A stretch of DNA of 64,000 nucleotides from assembly GCA_002786065.1 (NCBI GenBank), contig NHNY01000003.1:1-64000 (forward strand). Reading direction: 5' to 3'. Below the pieces are notes generated by a model. It saw only the letters and a program-made list of their open reading frames with translations, searched no databases and was not told the DNA's origin. The stretch is from Microcyclospora pomicola. Its lineage: Eukaryota; Ascomycota; Dothideomycetes; Capnodiales. This document shows positions 1-11,594 of this stretch, piece after piece (the first letter of the stretch is position 1; the number at the start of each line of letters is the position of its first letter). The translations under genes were made by a program, and so were the position numbers.

Positions 1-88
1 CTAACCCTAACCCTAACCCTAACCCTAACCCTAACCCTAACCCTAACCCTAACCCTAACCCTAACCCTAACCCTAACCCTAACCCTAA
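1..88. repeat. Telomere, CCCTAA array
   Basis: Uninterrupted hexamer CCCTAA (TTAGGG on the other strand), about 14.5 units, starting at base 1 with no other sequence before it. The C-rich strand reads 5' to 3' into the chromosome, which is the orientation of a left chromosome end. The array stops abruptly at base 88, where unique TA-rich sequence begins. Confidence 0.98.
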
Positions 89-382
89 AAGCGCACTTAA
101 GTTCTCCTAGTATAACTAGATAAGCGAGATCGTGTTTATAATAGTAGTTATAGCGGTGTTCCTAGAGATAGCCGAATTTAAATATTTTAGTAGAACGCTT
201 TAGGGCGTTAGAGCGAGATCTAGAAGATATCGTTAATAAATAAGCAAATAGACGAGGTTATTAGGCTATGTAATAGCTTAGAGTCGAGCTAACCTAAGAG
301 AGGGGTAGTATTACGTAGTATAAGCATCGGCCTCTACTAAGGGCCTATATAGCGGCACGTAATAAACTAGTATTAACTACTA

Positions 383-497
383 GTAAGTAAAGTAAGGATT
401 GCTTACTTTGCTTATATCTATAGTAAGTATAGCGAGGCTTACTTACTATACTCGTAACAATAGTAAGCGGATCGAGGATTACTTACTATACTTACGA
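383..497. repeat. 40-bp tandem repeat, about 3 copies
   Basis: Three units with a period of exactly 40 bp begin at 383, 423 and 463. Each starts GTAAG and carries a core like GAGGATTACTTACTATACT; the third is cut short where the first direct repeat of the fossil element begins. The units differ at several sites. It lies only 300 bp inside the telomere, so it may be a telomere-associated repeat. Confidence 0.6.
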
Positions 498-2276
498 ATC
501 TCCTTTATATATAACAAATAATGTTTTATAGGTAGTTAGGAGTTCGTGCTTAATTTATATTATAATCTTTACTCTAGGTTAAATATCTACCTTAACCTTT
601 ATAAACCCCTTCCTCTCTTATTCTATTAAATATACTGTATACTAAATCTCGGCTAGACCGACCTACCTTTATAATATATAGCTATAACTTATTAATTAGG
701 GCTACTAGATTATCTCTATTATAAGTAATATAACTACGTTCGATTAACTTACTACTACTTAAAGACGCTAACCTATTAGCTAAAGCCCTATAGTATATAG
801 GTAACTAAGATATTCTTTATACGAACCTTTAAAAAGATCTATAATTCCTTCGCTCTAGGATAGAGTACTTCGCTAATAAGAAGAGAGTTAAGGGACTAAC
901 TCTTAAAGAAGGGAATAAAGTTTACCTCCTTTAACAAAATATCTAAACTAAAAGGCCTAGTAATAAACTAGACTTTATAAAATTAGGGCTATTTAAGATT
1001 AAGAAGAAAAAAGGACTCGTAAATTTCGAGTTAGATCTACTAAAAACAATAAAGATCTACCCGAACTTCTATATATTACTCCTTAAACTAGCCTATAAAG
1101 AGACCCTATTATAGATAACGCCTCTAGATATCGACGATAATTTCGTTAAAGTAGAATATAAGGTAGAAAAGATACTATAGAAAAGAGTTAGTAAAGGAAG
1201 TACGTAGTACCTTATAAAATAGAAGGGTTACCTAAGTACGGAAAATACTTAGGAACTATAGAATAACCTTACTAACTATAATAGGGTGTTATAGGACTTT
1301 ATAAGACCCTATCTACTAGGCTAGACTTAGTAAGAAGGAAGTCTAAAAGACCTATAGTAAAGAATTTATCTAGTATCCCTTCTATCGCTAACTAGGTAAA
1401 AGGCGATAACGCTAAGGATACTTAATCCTCCGCTTACTTAGCTAGCTCTACCTCGGCATTCTCGCGAGCGTCGACCGCTCGCGTATTATCTACCCTTTAC
1501 TCTACTAGATCTAGTTATATAAGAAGACGTTGTTCTCTTACGACTACCTAAGAGGTTTCCTCTCGCGCTACTTCTAGAGCGTCTATTAGTTTCCGACGCT
1601 CTTTCCCTAACCGTTTCTACTCGTTCTTAGTTATTCGAATATCGTACTTCGAGTTAGTTACGTTATACTATTTATATCGACTAGATCGAATATAGACCCG
1701 ATATACTCTACGATATTCGCGACATTCAGAGTACGCTCGAGGTATAATATCTCTATTCTTCTTAATAAAAGTAGCTAGAACCTCTTAACGCTTAGTACTA
1801 TTTATAGAAGCTTTCTTTTGTTTAGAACTATAGGAAGTTTTAGTTAATATATTAGTTTTTACTAAGGAAGCTATATTAGAGAAAGGATAATAAACCTTAG
1901 GGTAAGGTTCCTAAGGAGGGGGAGCTAGTGTTATAGACCGCTAGAGTTGTAACACATACTACGCCTAACTATAGTACTCCTAGTACTACTCTAAGTTACT
2001 AAGTAAGGCTTAGTATAGAGTAGGACTATAGCTACTCTACCTACTCTTCGTACTCCTAGCTTAGAGTAGATAGAGTAGATAGGGTAGGTACGAATCTCCT
2101 TTATATATAACGAATAATGTTTTATAGGTAGTTAGGAGTTCGTACTTAATTTATATTATAATCTTTACCCTAGGTTACTAATCGCCTTAACTATTATAAA
2201 CCCCTTCTCCTAACTTATCTTATATAAAACTCCTATATACTAAATCTTAGCTCCGCTAACCTACCTTTATAATATA
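493..2276 (+). mobile_element. Fossil Ty3/Gypsy-type LTR element (chromovirus-like), broken
   Basis: Two direct copies of a 186-188 bp sequence lie at 493-678 and 2089-2276. They share their start (TACGAATCTCC) and end (CCTACCTTTATAATATA) and look like a pair of LTRs. Only about 1.4 kb lies between them, far less than a full element. Its middle (about 1,140-1,300) still resembles a chromodomain, and the stretch before it resembles the tail of an integrase, as in the 3' end of chromovirus pol. The element is broken beyond coding, with many breaks and heavy RIP-type decay. The two repeats are still similar to each other, so it may not be very old, but RIP makes dating unsafe. Confidence 0.6.
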
Positions 2277-2939
2277 ATAGTTCGATATATAGATAATATA
2301 TAATACTATATTATAACGTGTTCGGTCTAATATATATATATATATACTCCGACCTACTCTAACAGACTTTAATTCCTATATAGTAATCTTCGAACCTAGT
2401 TTATACGACGACGAGTCGAGATCGCGACGATAAATATATACAAAACTTGCTCTAAATTATCTAAATTGCTTCTTAAAATTATTTAGGTACGCTGCGACGA
2501 CGTAGTACTATAACAAGTAATAGTTACTAAGAGATAGTCGTAGTTCCTAAATTTGTCTGTGTACTCTTAAAATTTAGTAGGGATTCTCGACAAGATACTA
2601 TCTTCTTGCTTCGAATAGTAGGTAGGTCGTAGCAGTCGTAATGGTCGTAGTAGGACGAGCACGCGACGACGCGGAAACGTACAACTTTAATTACTCCCCT
2701 AGACACGAAACAGGCAGATAACTATATGTACTAAAGTACAGTCGGATGGTAGAGGTCCTGCATTTTGATTGATATATATATAAAGGCACAATTCGACCGG
2801 ATTGTTCTAAACTTAAGCCGAACTTGTATCCGTGATAATCTCCGTTGTTAGGTAGACTGAAAAAGGTCGCTAGCCCGAGTCTCGCGACTTATGATCGTAC
2901 TAATCTAGAATTCTTTCGACTAGCAAATGTAATCTACGT

Positions 2940-4484
2940 CTAAGCGCGGACCTTGCGGCCAACTACAGAGCGGTGGCGACGAGTAGGTTGGCCGGCCGAC
3001 AAGCCTTCTGGCTGCTCGGACTCGGTGTCCCACTCGCCTTTGTGAGTGATGCCGCTGCCGCTGCCGGCGTCGGTGTCCTCCTCGGGGTAGGCGTAGTAGG
3101 TGCCGCTGGAGGTGTCGTAGGTGCTGATGTCGCACGAGGCGGACTTGAGGACGGCGGTGAAGATCTGGTCCTTCAGTGCGTTGGCAGCCTGCACGACCGG
3201 CTCGGCCTGGTCGGGGGCGGCGCCCGCAAGCAATGACGCGCCGAGGCAGCCGATGTCGGCAGCGGCTGAGGGGACGGTGATGTTGAGGGGTACGAAGGAG
3301 CCGTTGTAATTGGCGCCGATGGGCTGGGGCTTGTAGAGGAAGAGCACGCCGATGTCGCCGAGGAGGTCGACGAGCGAATACGAGTCGGGGATGCGGTACC
3401 AGTCATCCGGGAAGGTCTCGTTGAGGTAGAACGGAGCGATGTTCTGGAAGTCGGGCACGTTGGGATAGGTGCCGTTGGGCAGAGGGCGGGAGAGGAGAGC
3501 GCGGGTGGCGTACACGACGGCGAAGTTTGCACCGAACGCGAACTCCGGGTTGGTCGCGCGCGAGTCGTCGACAGCGTCAGCAGCGTTGTGTTTCATGGCT
3601 TCGATGTTGAAGTACCCCTCGCCGTAATTGTTGGCATCATCGACGAGTTTGTTCCAACGGGTGATGTTGAATGAGTGGTTGTCGCCGAAGTAGCGGTCGC
3701 CTCGCGAGATGGATGCATCGCTCTCGAAGAGGCCGTGGCGGTCGATACCGAGCACAGGTGAACCAAGCGTGGAGGGGACACGAGCATCGGCGCCTCCAAT
3801 GGTGTACTTGCCGGTGGGGATGTCTCCACCAGCCAAAAGACCCAAGGCACTCAAGAAGACGGCGATGTCGAAAGACATGGAGTAGGCAGTCTGGATGGCG
3901 TTGGCGGCTTCGGCGAATGACGTGATACCAGTGCGGTTGATGTAACCGTGGTTGGCCAGGGTGTTGAGCGTAGGGCACAATCCACGAACGTCAGTTGGGC
4001 CTGGGGCGATGTACTGGTGCGTTGTGTCGTTACCTGGAATCGCCTTCAAGCCGGACTCCTGGGGCGTGGGGACGTCTAAGGCGGCCAGAACACCGGTCAA
4101 CGGCGCGAGGATGCCACCGACCAAGCCGCGCTCCTCAACGTGGCGCTTGTGGGCTTTCGGGGTCAGGATAGCAGCGTTGATGTCGACATCTTCGTCGCGC
4201 TCCTCGAGGCGGGAGCGGATGTGCTCCTCAATCTCCCGTCGGTGCTCCTGAGAGCGAGGGGTCAGACCACCAAGTCCAATTGGGGACAACACGCCTGAGA
4301 CCGGGTCAACTATTGGTGGGTCGTTGGCCTGTCTCTTCTGGACGGGTGCGTCCAACCCTTTCCCTTGGAGGTAGGTCTCCTCCAACGCGGCCGGGGCGAG
4401 TCCACGGCGAGACAATTCCGCCATGGGGCAGAAGGCCGCAGCTGTGGAGGCGTACGCCACAAGAAGGGAGGCAGAGATATGCAT
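2940..4484 (-). CDS. Secreted heme-thiolate peroxidase (chloroperoxidase/UPO family)
   Basis: Single-exon gene of 514 codons, the first gene in from the telomere. The protein starts with a hydrophobic signal peptide (residues 1-18). Next comes a long pro-like region with basic cleavage sites such as QKRQ near 50, then the peroxidase domain from about 160. The proximal heme-cysteine motif RGLCPTLN is at 167-174, with Cys170 as the expected thiolate ligand; most relatives have PCP where this has LCP. The distal motif ESDAS at 254-258 supplies the likely catalytic Glu254 and the magnesium-binding Asp/Ser. Family members oxidise or oxygenate organic substrates with hydrogen peroxide outside the cell; the substrate here is unknown. 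Several N-x-T/S sites support secretion. The C-terminal 40 residues are acidic then basic, low in complexity, and end at the RIP boundary. At 514 residues it is longer than short UPOs (about 250-270). Confidence 0.88.
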   Translation of the reverse strand: MHISASLLVAYASTAAAFCPMAELSRRGLAPAALEETYLQGKGLDAPVQKRQANDPPIVDPVSGVLSPIGLGGLTPRSQEHRREIEEHIRSRLEERDEDVDINAAILTPKAHKRHVEERGLVGGILAPLTGVLAALDVPTPQESGLKAIPGNDTTHQYIAPGPTDVRGLCPTLNTLANHGYINRTGITSFAEAANAIQTAYSMSFDIAVFLSALGLLAGGDIPTGKYTIGGADARVPSTLGSPVLGIDRHGLFESDASISRGDRYFGDNHSFNITRWNKLVDDANNYGEGYFNIEAMKHNAADAVDDSRATNPEFAFGANFAVVYATRALLSRPLPNGTYPNVPDFQNIAPFYLNETFPDDWYRIPDSYSLVDLLGDIGVLFLYKPQPIGANYNGSFVPLNITVPSAAADIGCLGASLLAGAAPDQAEPVVQAANALKDQIFTAVLKSASCDISTYDTSSGTYYAYPEEDTDAGSGSGITHKGEWDTESEQPEGLSAGQPTRRHRSVVGRKVRA

Positions 4485-6778
4485 CTTGGCGTGTTACAAG
4501 TGCTGGAGCTAGAAGTTGAACGACTGTGGATGGGTTGAACAGATGCAGAGACGTGATTGGCATTTTATATCTGCAATTTTTCCTTTCCCGAGTCTCAATG
4601 TCGATGCACTGATGTCCCTCGCAGCACGCAATACGTAAAATGCCTGTCGCGAAGATGTGGAATTAAAGCACGACGACCATAGCGTCGTCGATTTGGAGAC
4701 TCGATCAGGCTCAACAATTGAGACATCGCCGATGGCAGTGAGGTCTTCTCACGGAAGTTGAAGGGTATTTTTCCCACAGAAGAAGCACATCTATGGAGGA
4801 GAGGTGAAGTGTGGTGTGTAGAAGCCAATCAGGGCGTGCGTATTATGGTTGTGTGAAAGCTTGCTTGACCGGCTCCTAGTCGCAATGCAGAAAGTCGGAC
4901 TGCAGGTACCGCAGATCGATAAAGCGCGCACGCCATAGCCCTTTCAAATTTGCAATGCTGCAACACCCTGGCCACTACCATCCATCTGTTCGACTTAAGA
5001 TACGTGACCATCACCCGTGCTTGAACTCTGTTGTGAGACTTCGGGAATGATCTTCATTGATATCCACCTTTCTCGCTCTTCCTATGCCGTCACTGGACGG
5101 ACGAAGATGGCAAAATTACGGTACCACGTCGCTGAGATAGCATACATGCACTCAAGCCTGTTCAGTCAAACACGTAGAATCACCCTGCCTTGCGGGGTAT
5201 GTGCAGTGACGATGCTTCTTAGCAGACTCCGAGGTTGATCTCGCGTGTATGCGGCTGAGACTGAGATCGAAAGACTGCTACGACAGCCATCGAAGCAGAG
5301 GTTGTTTAGACTCTTTAGAAAGCGCTTATCTTGTCGCCACTCTGCCACGGCTGTAGTGTTTGCGGACATATGTATCGAGAGGCAAGCAAACACAAGAAGA
5401 GCTGGCTTGTACTGTCTGACGGTGAAAGTGCAGCCAGGTATCAACGCCATCGATCTTGCTGATCTATGCTGCATCCATACATCTCACATAAACCAGCTGC
5501 TTTAGGTGCATCTCGTGCATTGCCTCGTGTGGAGACTTCGGTCGCAGATCTTCTGAACTTCTCCCGGTGATGCGATGCTTATGTATGCGTCGAATCCTAG
5601 ACGACCACTCGTCGTACGTGTATTGGACCACTGTACAGTCTGTGAGCTACAGTATAGCCTCATTATGACGATCGAACGTGTTACTTGGTTCGCTTCTGCT
5701 TCTGCACGTGATATTGTTGATGGAATCGTGGCAAGTGCTGCGAACCTAACCCTAGCCTTTGCTAGCATGGTAGATGTCGGGATGCTGCATGCCATGTCCC
5801 CATCTCAAAATTGTCTGTAAGGTTGTTTGTTGGATTCATTCCATCGTCGTTGGATCATCCTTGGAAAGGGCTCTCTTGAGCAACTACCTTGCGCGTTGAA
5901 CGGAGCCGCGTGTTCGAGAATGATACTTCCGTGACAACGACTCTTGACTCGACCCGAGCAGAAATTTGGGTTTCCCGCAGTAGCATACCTAAGATGGCTG
6001 TTGTCCAGACATATTGCGTTCCACCGACACGGAAAAGTATCGACAACTCTCCTACCTGCAGCGACTCGCCCGAGGGTGGCCCATGCCTCGGATCGCGCGT
6101 GCTCACTATTCTACCTACGTCTCCCAGACGAGCTTCCTATAGAGACAAATTTGTCAAGCTCGATTACTGATCGCTCTCGCCACAGATCGACAGTACCCAT
6201 AGCTTTGGATGACAACGTGCCTGCATCGTCATCGACAGTGGACCGTGACACTTTCTGATGCCGTGCATGAGCAAGGATGCTTTAGCTACGTCTTTCGTTC
6301 GGCATTGCAAGGAAGCAGTCAATCGATCTATAACGATCGCGTCGAGCAGACGACTTATCGAGAGACACCATCGTAGATCGAGGTCAAAGAACTTGTATCG
6401 CGTAACCTACCTAGGTTGTTGTCCCGTGTCGAATAGTATCCCGTGAAAATAGTGCGACTTCATGGAAAGACGAAAGCCTCTACGTGCTTAGCTTGTTATA
6501 TTGACCTCGATTCGATATAATGTTACCATTAGGAAGTAGAGTATGCTTTATATATCGATTATCTTGAGTGTCGATTAGTACCGATCTAGATGTTATATAG
6601 TATTCGCGTTACTCTCAAGGTCCATCCCTTCGCTATATAAAGGATTTGATTTACGCCGTAGACCTATACCCTAAATGTTAGACGCGCGTGTCGTCCTTCT
6701 CGTAGACCACTACTACTACTATACGAGGCGATGAGGGACAGTAGAAAGGCGAGGAAGTCTTCATCTATGTATTGCACA
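4485..6778. other. Intergenic, no gene seen
   Basis: About 2.3 kb between the peroxidase and the TBC gene. Only short out-of-frame ORFs without recognisable domains occur. GC is ordinary until about 6,480, after which a short TA-rich patch follows. The bases just above 4,484 are the peroxidase promoter. Confidence 0.6.
6480..6720. repeat. Small TA-rich, RIP-like patch
   Basis: Roughly 240 bp of TATA/TAGA/CGATAT-type sequence with the same texture as the subtelomeric tract, set in normal DNA just downstream of the TBC gene stop. It carries no frame and no repeat partner that I can find in this window. It looks like a remnant of a RIP-mutated repeat. Confidence 0.45.
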
Positions 6779-9700
6779 TCACCGTTCAAACATAGTGCTC
6801 TTGCTCGCATCGCTACCCGCTCTTAATCGATCCGGTTCCGAAGTGAGCGCCTGGTCGAGCAGCGATTGCTCTTGATGCTCGGATCTGGACAAGCTAGGGC
6901 CTGCAATGGCTTCCGCTCCTTCGAGCAGGTCTGCGGCTCCGTCCTCACCATCCTCATCGTCATCATCATCGATACCTTTGGCATTCGCTCCCCGTTCGAC
7001 CTCTTTCTGTGCTTCATCCATTCTCCTCCGCACCTCCGAGGCGACCCGCATCCCATCTGTCACGATGTTGTCGAGCATTCCTCGCAGACCTTTGCCGGGT
7101 CCGACGACGCCCGCACCGATTCCTCCTGGACTGATGGCTGGCGATCCAAGCTGGCCTTGCATCGATGATCCACTTGGCGTGGGCACGGCGTGTAGCCCAA
7201 GGAATGATGGGGAAGTGACAGTGCTCCCGCTGATCGGCGCATCGGCGAGGCTGAAAGAGTTTGTAAACCCAGAATCGAAAAACGACTCCAACAGCTCGTC
7301 GGCAAGTACCAGCATACGGAACGTTGGGAGGGTGATATGTACAGGTGATGCAGGATCCAGTGCCGCGTTCGCGGATACTCTGGAGAATTGTCGAGAATTG
7401 TCAGTCTGGCCGAATGTGTTGTGAGAAGGCCGTGCAAGCACAGAGTCATCTTTCGCAGAGTCGAGAGTCCTTTCAGAATCATCTTGATCGGTTGCAAGCT
7501 TTGCATGCGCATCGTCGTCCAGGTCCAGAAGGTTGACGCCATCGAGCAGATCTTTTTCAGAATCTGGGTCTGCATATTGAAAGCATCGTCGGATGAAGGC
7601 GCTAACTGCGCTGAGGAACAGCTCGTCTCTGGTCATTCCGCTCTTCTCCGCGCCTTCGCTGATGCCAGCATTTCCCAGGACGCCTCGCCGAGAGAGGAAC
7701 AGTAGCGCTTCTGAGATCCTCAAGATCCCTTCCCTGTCCACCTTTCCATCGTTATCATCGTCATAAAGCTCGAAAAAGTAGCTAATACTGCTCATGATGT
7801 CGCGATCACCCTTGATTGGTGCAAGGCCGTAGACGACATTCTGCAGCGTCAGCGATTGAATACCGTCTGTGTCCCATTTCTTGAACAAACGCTGAATAAA
7901 ATCATGCTCCGCGGGCTCCGAGCCCGAACCCCATGGTGACATGTTGATGGCCCTGCTGCGATTACCAGTTCCAAAGTATCCGCTACCCAGACCTGTCGGC
8001 TTTTCCTTAGGTTCGCTGGTAGGCGAGTCGGTCACAGCCCACTTGGTAATGCTAGCGAGAAGCTCGCGGAAAGCATCGTAATCCATTTGAGTTGGGCTTG
8101 GCCCAAGTGCCACGCGGCCCATCTCTGGCGCTTGTACTGGCACTCCGGTCACGATCTCGGACGCTCGTTGCCTTGCTGCCTTTGCCTTTCGCTCTGTTTC
8201 AGCTTGCTGTATCTCGGCCCTCTGCTGCCGCTCGTATAATATGCTGTAGAACTTGTCATACAAGAAGCCAAGGTCATTTGTGGAAAGCTTCTTGCTCTGT
8301 GGCCCGAGGTTGCGGATCGATGTACGTTTAGCGAATGATTCAATGTTCTCCATGACAGCTCCTTTGTGTTTTGACCTTTGCTCGGAGATGGTATGTTGAG
8401 TGATGCCGTCGAACTCCTTGAATGCGACAACCATAAGAGCCTGGAAGTTCGTGATCGCGCGATGTTTCGGGTTTTCCGATTTTGGATGGGCGGATTCGCC
8501 AAGCCGAGCAAAGTAAGATTTGAGGACTGAGATGAACGACCCGTCGTCGGATGCATCGAGTAAATCTTCGCCGTTGATCCGAAGTATGGCCAATCCGACC
8601 TGGAACAACACCTTTGGCCCTTCCAGAAAGAATACATCCAGTACTCGAAATGCGAAGATCAGCGGCATGCTGTTGATGTACAGCGATAGAAACCAAGGCA
8701 AAGAGACCACAGAAAGTTGAACATCGTTCTTCACTAGGTGGTCCCAGATAATTGGCATCGTCTTCTCTACCAAGCTCTCGAATACTCGTTGATCGAGGAG
8801 AGTGCCGTACATGGTCGTCGAATAGTAGCCCGGCAACAGGCGATCACAAAGGACGGAAAGAAGGTAGAAAGCTTGGTTTTCAGAGACGTAGCTAACGAAG
8901 AACTTAGTTCGGCACTATCACTGCTCAACCAGCGGAAGTATACGTACATCAAGAGTGCTGCCACCACAATGTTCATTGCTTGGCAGTATCCGACTTCTTC
9001 GTTCGTCCAGCTGTACGCAGTCAGGACTCGTCGAAGTCTACCAATTCCATCTTCGCTCTGGAACCCAGCATATTCCGGCAGACTGCGATTGAGGTCTTTT
9101 TCAATTTCGTCGATAGCAAGAGAGTTGCGACCTTCGAACTTGACCAGAGTATCCTGATACTGCTTCGGCTTTTGCAAACGCAGGTAGAACGATCCAGACG
9201 TGACCTCCCACATCTCACCGCGCAGTAAATTCGGAAGACCGACTCGAATAAGACGATGGAAGTCTGGTTGTCGTATCAACGTGGTATTGCGACCGTTCTC
9301 CTTCAGGTATTCATGCCATAATCTCATTTTACTCCGATCACGTAGCTTTCTTGAATTGCCCGGGTACTTGAAAATCTTTCCAAGACCAGTGTCTGGTGGT
9401 GTTCTGGACGTCCCATCCGCCTTTTCTGGTACAGTCGCCGCATCGAACTCCCCAGAGACGAAGAACTCCGAGTAGCAATCGGCAGCGACCACTCGCATGT
9501 TGTCAACTTCTTTGATTCCTTGACGCAGACCCTTCTTTAAGCCGTCGCAGAAGCGTTCGCACTGCTGTCTGCTGCCTTCGAGCTGAATTGTCAACTTCGG
9601 TGGAGCTGGTGCACCCGGCTTCTCTGCTGTCCCTGCGTCGTACCCGTTCCATGTCGTAATCGCCAATGCGAACATGTAGCTCTGAGTGTGAAGCCTCTCG

Positions 9701-10134
9701 ACCCTCCGCACCGCGCAAAGCGGCAGTGTAAACCCATTCCCTGCCGGTCCTGTGCCGTGGGTTCGGCCCGTGAAAGCAGAGCTCGAGCCTGTCGAAGCAG
9801 TATTCACGAAAGAGGTGTTGACGGTCGAGAAGCAGAGAAATTGTTCGCTCAAGTGCAGTTGCCCGACATAATGTGTGCCCCGGTCGCGATCCCAATCGTT
9901 CTTGTCCCAATGCTTCGCCGGTGATCTCTTGCCACTTCCGTCAGTCTTGCGCATGGGTAGCGTGAGTTCGGCGGTGATCTCGTAAAGCGGATTCTGCGTG
10001 TCGGGCAGTCGAAACTGGTGACGGAAAAGTGAGGCCTTGGACGGCTTTCCGTGGCTCGAAGCTCCCAGAGATCCCGGTAGAAGCGCCGGATCGATGTATT
10101 GCTGAGCTTTCTGCACGAGACTGGAAAGGAACAT
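6779..10134 (-). CDS. MDR1: GRAM-TBC-EF-hand Rab GTPase-activating protein (Mdr1/Gyp2 type)
   Basis: Two exons: 10134-8948 and 8891-6779, with a 56-nt intron (GTACGT...TTAG). Joining them restores the family sequence ALLIYVSENQAFYLLSV and gives 1,099 residues. A GRAM domain lies in about residues 40-200 and the TBC domain in about 290-560. The TBC domain has the arginine finger in IEKDLNR (Arg350) and the glutamine finger in GYCQ (Gln385), so it should be catalytically active. An EF-hand-like loop, DDDNDGKVDREG, lies near 773-784, followed by an acidic tail. Yeast Mdr1/Gyp2 has this layout and acts on Rabs of Golgi and endosomal traffic. The start fits the conserved N-terminus with QKAQQYIDP. 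Confidence 0.93.
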
Positions 10135-11036
10135 GGTGCTGGCGGCTGCTTACAGTCCCAAGGTGGGTAGTGGCCTGCTACCGGAGGTTGGTATATGGCA
10201 ATGCGCTCATTGCGCTTGGTGAGTCCCAACGTGAGGCTGAGGAAGCACGCATAAGCACAGAAATGCTTATGTTTGCGTTTTCCCTGCAGCGTCTCTCACA
10301 TCCGAGAAAGCTATAGTTCACCCAAGGATAGGAGTGGAACGAAGTATCAATGTCAGCGCTGCTGGTCAAGTCACAGCTCTTGGCATTATCGACGGGAGCA
10401 GGTCCGCAGGAGCCGGCCAGACGTAAGAATGACTGGCTCGCTGGTACCGCGACACTGCGCTTCTTCCTCTCGGCGCTGCGCAAAACCGTGGTCCACTGCG
10501 ATTGTGAGGTACTTCGAGAACACTACGGTAGACTCCCGACTAGTAGACAACCTGGGATGCACTCGGACTGGCAAAGTTGTGGCCTGAACTATGTGAATAC
10601 ACGGTACGAGGCCATTATTGCCTCAGATTGCAAGCTTGTCGTCAGGTCAGATCCATCGATAAGGTAGGTAAGGTACCTGGTAGATCATTACAGTATGCCC
10701 GCGTATTACACATGCATATACATGTACCTTATGCATGCGTGCCAACATCGGGCACGACTGTCATGATGTGAAATAAACCTCATGATACGGCATCTTCTTC
10801 CGCATGAGCCTTTCTCCAGACATATACTGCTACTCCATTATGCTAAGAGGTACGCAGCTAAGAAAAGCACCCAAAGTCGCATCAAAAGGGTATCAATTAT
10901 CTCGCTTCATGTCATCGCTCACTCATTGCGGCACCCGTCGAACCGAGATCGCCCAGCTTGAGACAGCTGAAGATCAGACTGTGGTCGTAGTCGCAATCCA
11001 ACTCCCGCGCTTCGCTGGCATCTCTGTCATAGTCCC
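10135..11036. other. Intergenic, no gene seen
   Basis: About 0.9 kb between the TBC gene promoter side and the 3' end of the MARVEL gene. Short ORFs are unsupported. It contains GGTAGGTAAGGTACC-type and ACATGTAC palindromic words around 10,660-10,740 of unknown meaning. Confidence 0.55.
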
Positions 11037-11594
11037 CTAAACCTTAGCACGGCCGGTGTGCACCGTTCTTGTGGTGCGGTTGCGAAAGAAGATGACGGTG
11101 CCGTACACAGCTGTGATGAGCCACAAGAGCATGTTGACTAAATCGACCCACACTGCGTGTTTCATGCGGATTTGTCCTGTCTGTTTCGGTGTCGGGTGAG
11201 CAGAGATATAGATTTTGCCGAAGATTCCAAAGAGGGCCGTCCAGAGGATACTGCAAGACCATCCTGTTAGCTGCTCTGACCCCTTCAAGCTCCCTCACGT
11301 GTGTATGAATACGTACAACAGAATCCAGTCCCATCCAAATGCCCAGTAACTCCTGAGGAAAGGCACAGCATAGACCAGACAAGTCACGGCGCTCAGCCCT
11401 GCGACCACCTCCGCGTAGACCCATTTCCCATCCGTGTATGCGTGTTGTTCGCGGGCATGGTGAAGATCCACCCCGTACAATGCCGCGACGACGATGGCAA
11501 GGACGAATTGGACGAATCGCAAGAAAGTGCGGAAGAGAGCGCCAATGAGGCCGCCGGAGTGGGAGTGATTGCGGACGGTGTCGACGATGCCCAT
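11037..11594 (-). CDS. MARVEL-domain four-span membrane protein
   Basis: Two exons, 11594-11317 and 11250-11037, split by a 66-nt intron (GTACGT donor, TTGCAG acceptor). Together they encode 163 residues. I chose the ATG at 11594 (MGIVDTVRN) over an upstream in-frame ATG at 11648, because fungal MARVEL proteins start close to the first membrane span. There are four hydrophobic segments with a charged loop (HHAREQHAYTDGKW) between the first two. WDWILLF and FGIFGKIYI are typical of the third span and the loop after it. The C-terminus is short and basic. Such proteins sit in the plasma membrane or endomembranes and are linked to membrane organisation and trafficking; no specific partner can be named. 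Confidence 0.82.

Larger units (their letters stand above)
89..2930. repeat. RIP-like TA-rich subtelomeric tract
   Basis: Nearly the whole interval is made of TA, TTA, CTA and TAT words, with very few CA/TG dinucleotides and no open frame of useful length. This is the composition expected after repeat-induced point mutation of duplicated DNA, a process known only in filamentous fungi. It contains the tandem repeat and fossil LTR element listed separately. The composition changes sharply to balanced GC at about 2,930, just at the 3' end of the first gene. Confidence 0.85.

Noticed and set aside
5742-5758. Interstitial telomere-like CCTAACCCTAG
   Set aside because: Less than two hexamers, no array, and expected by chance in a sequence this long.
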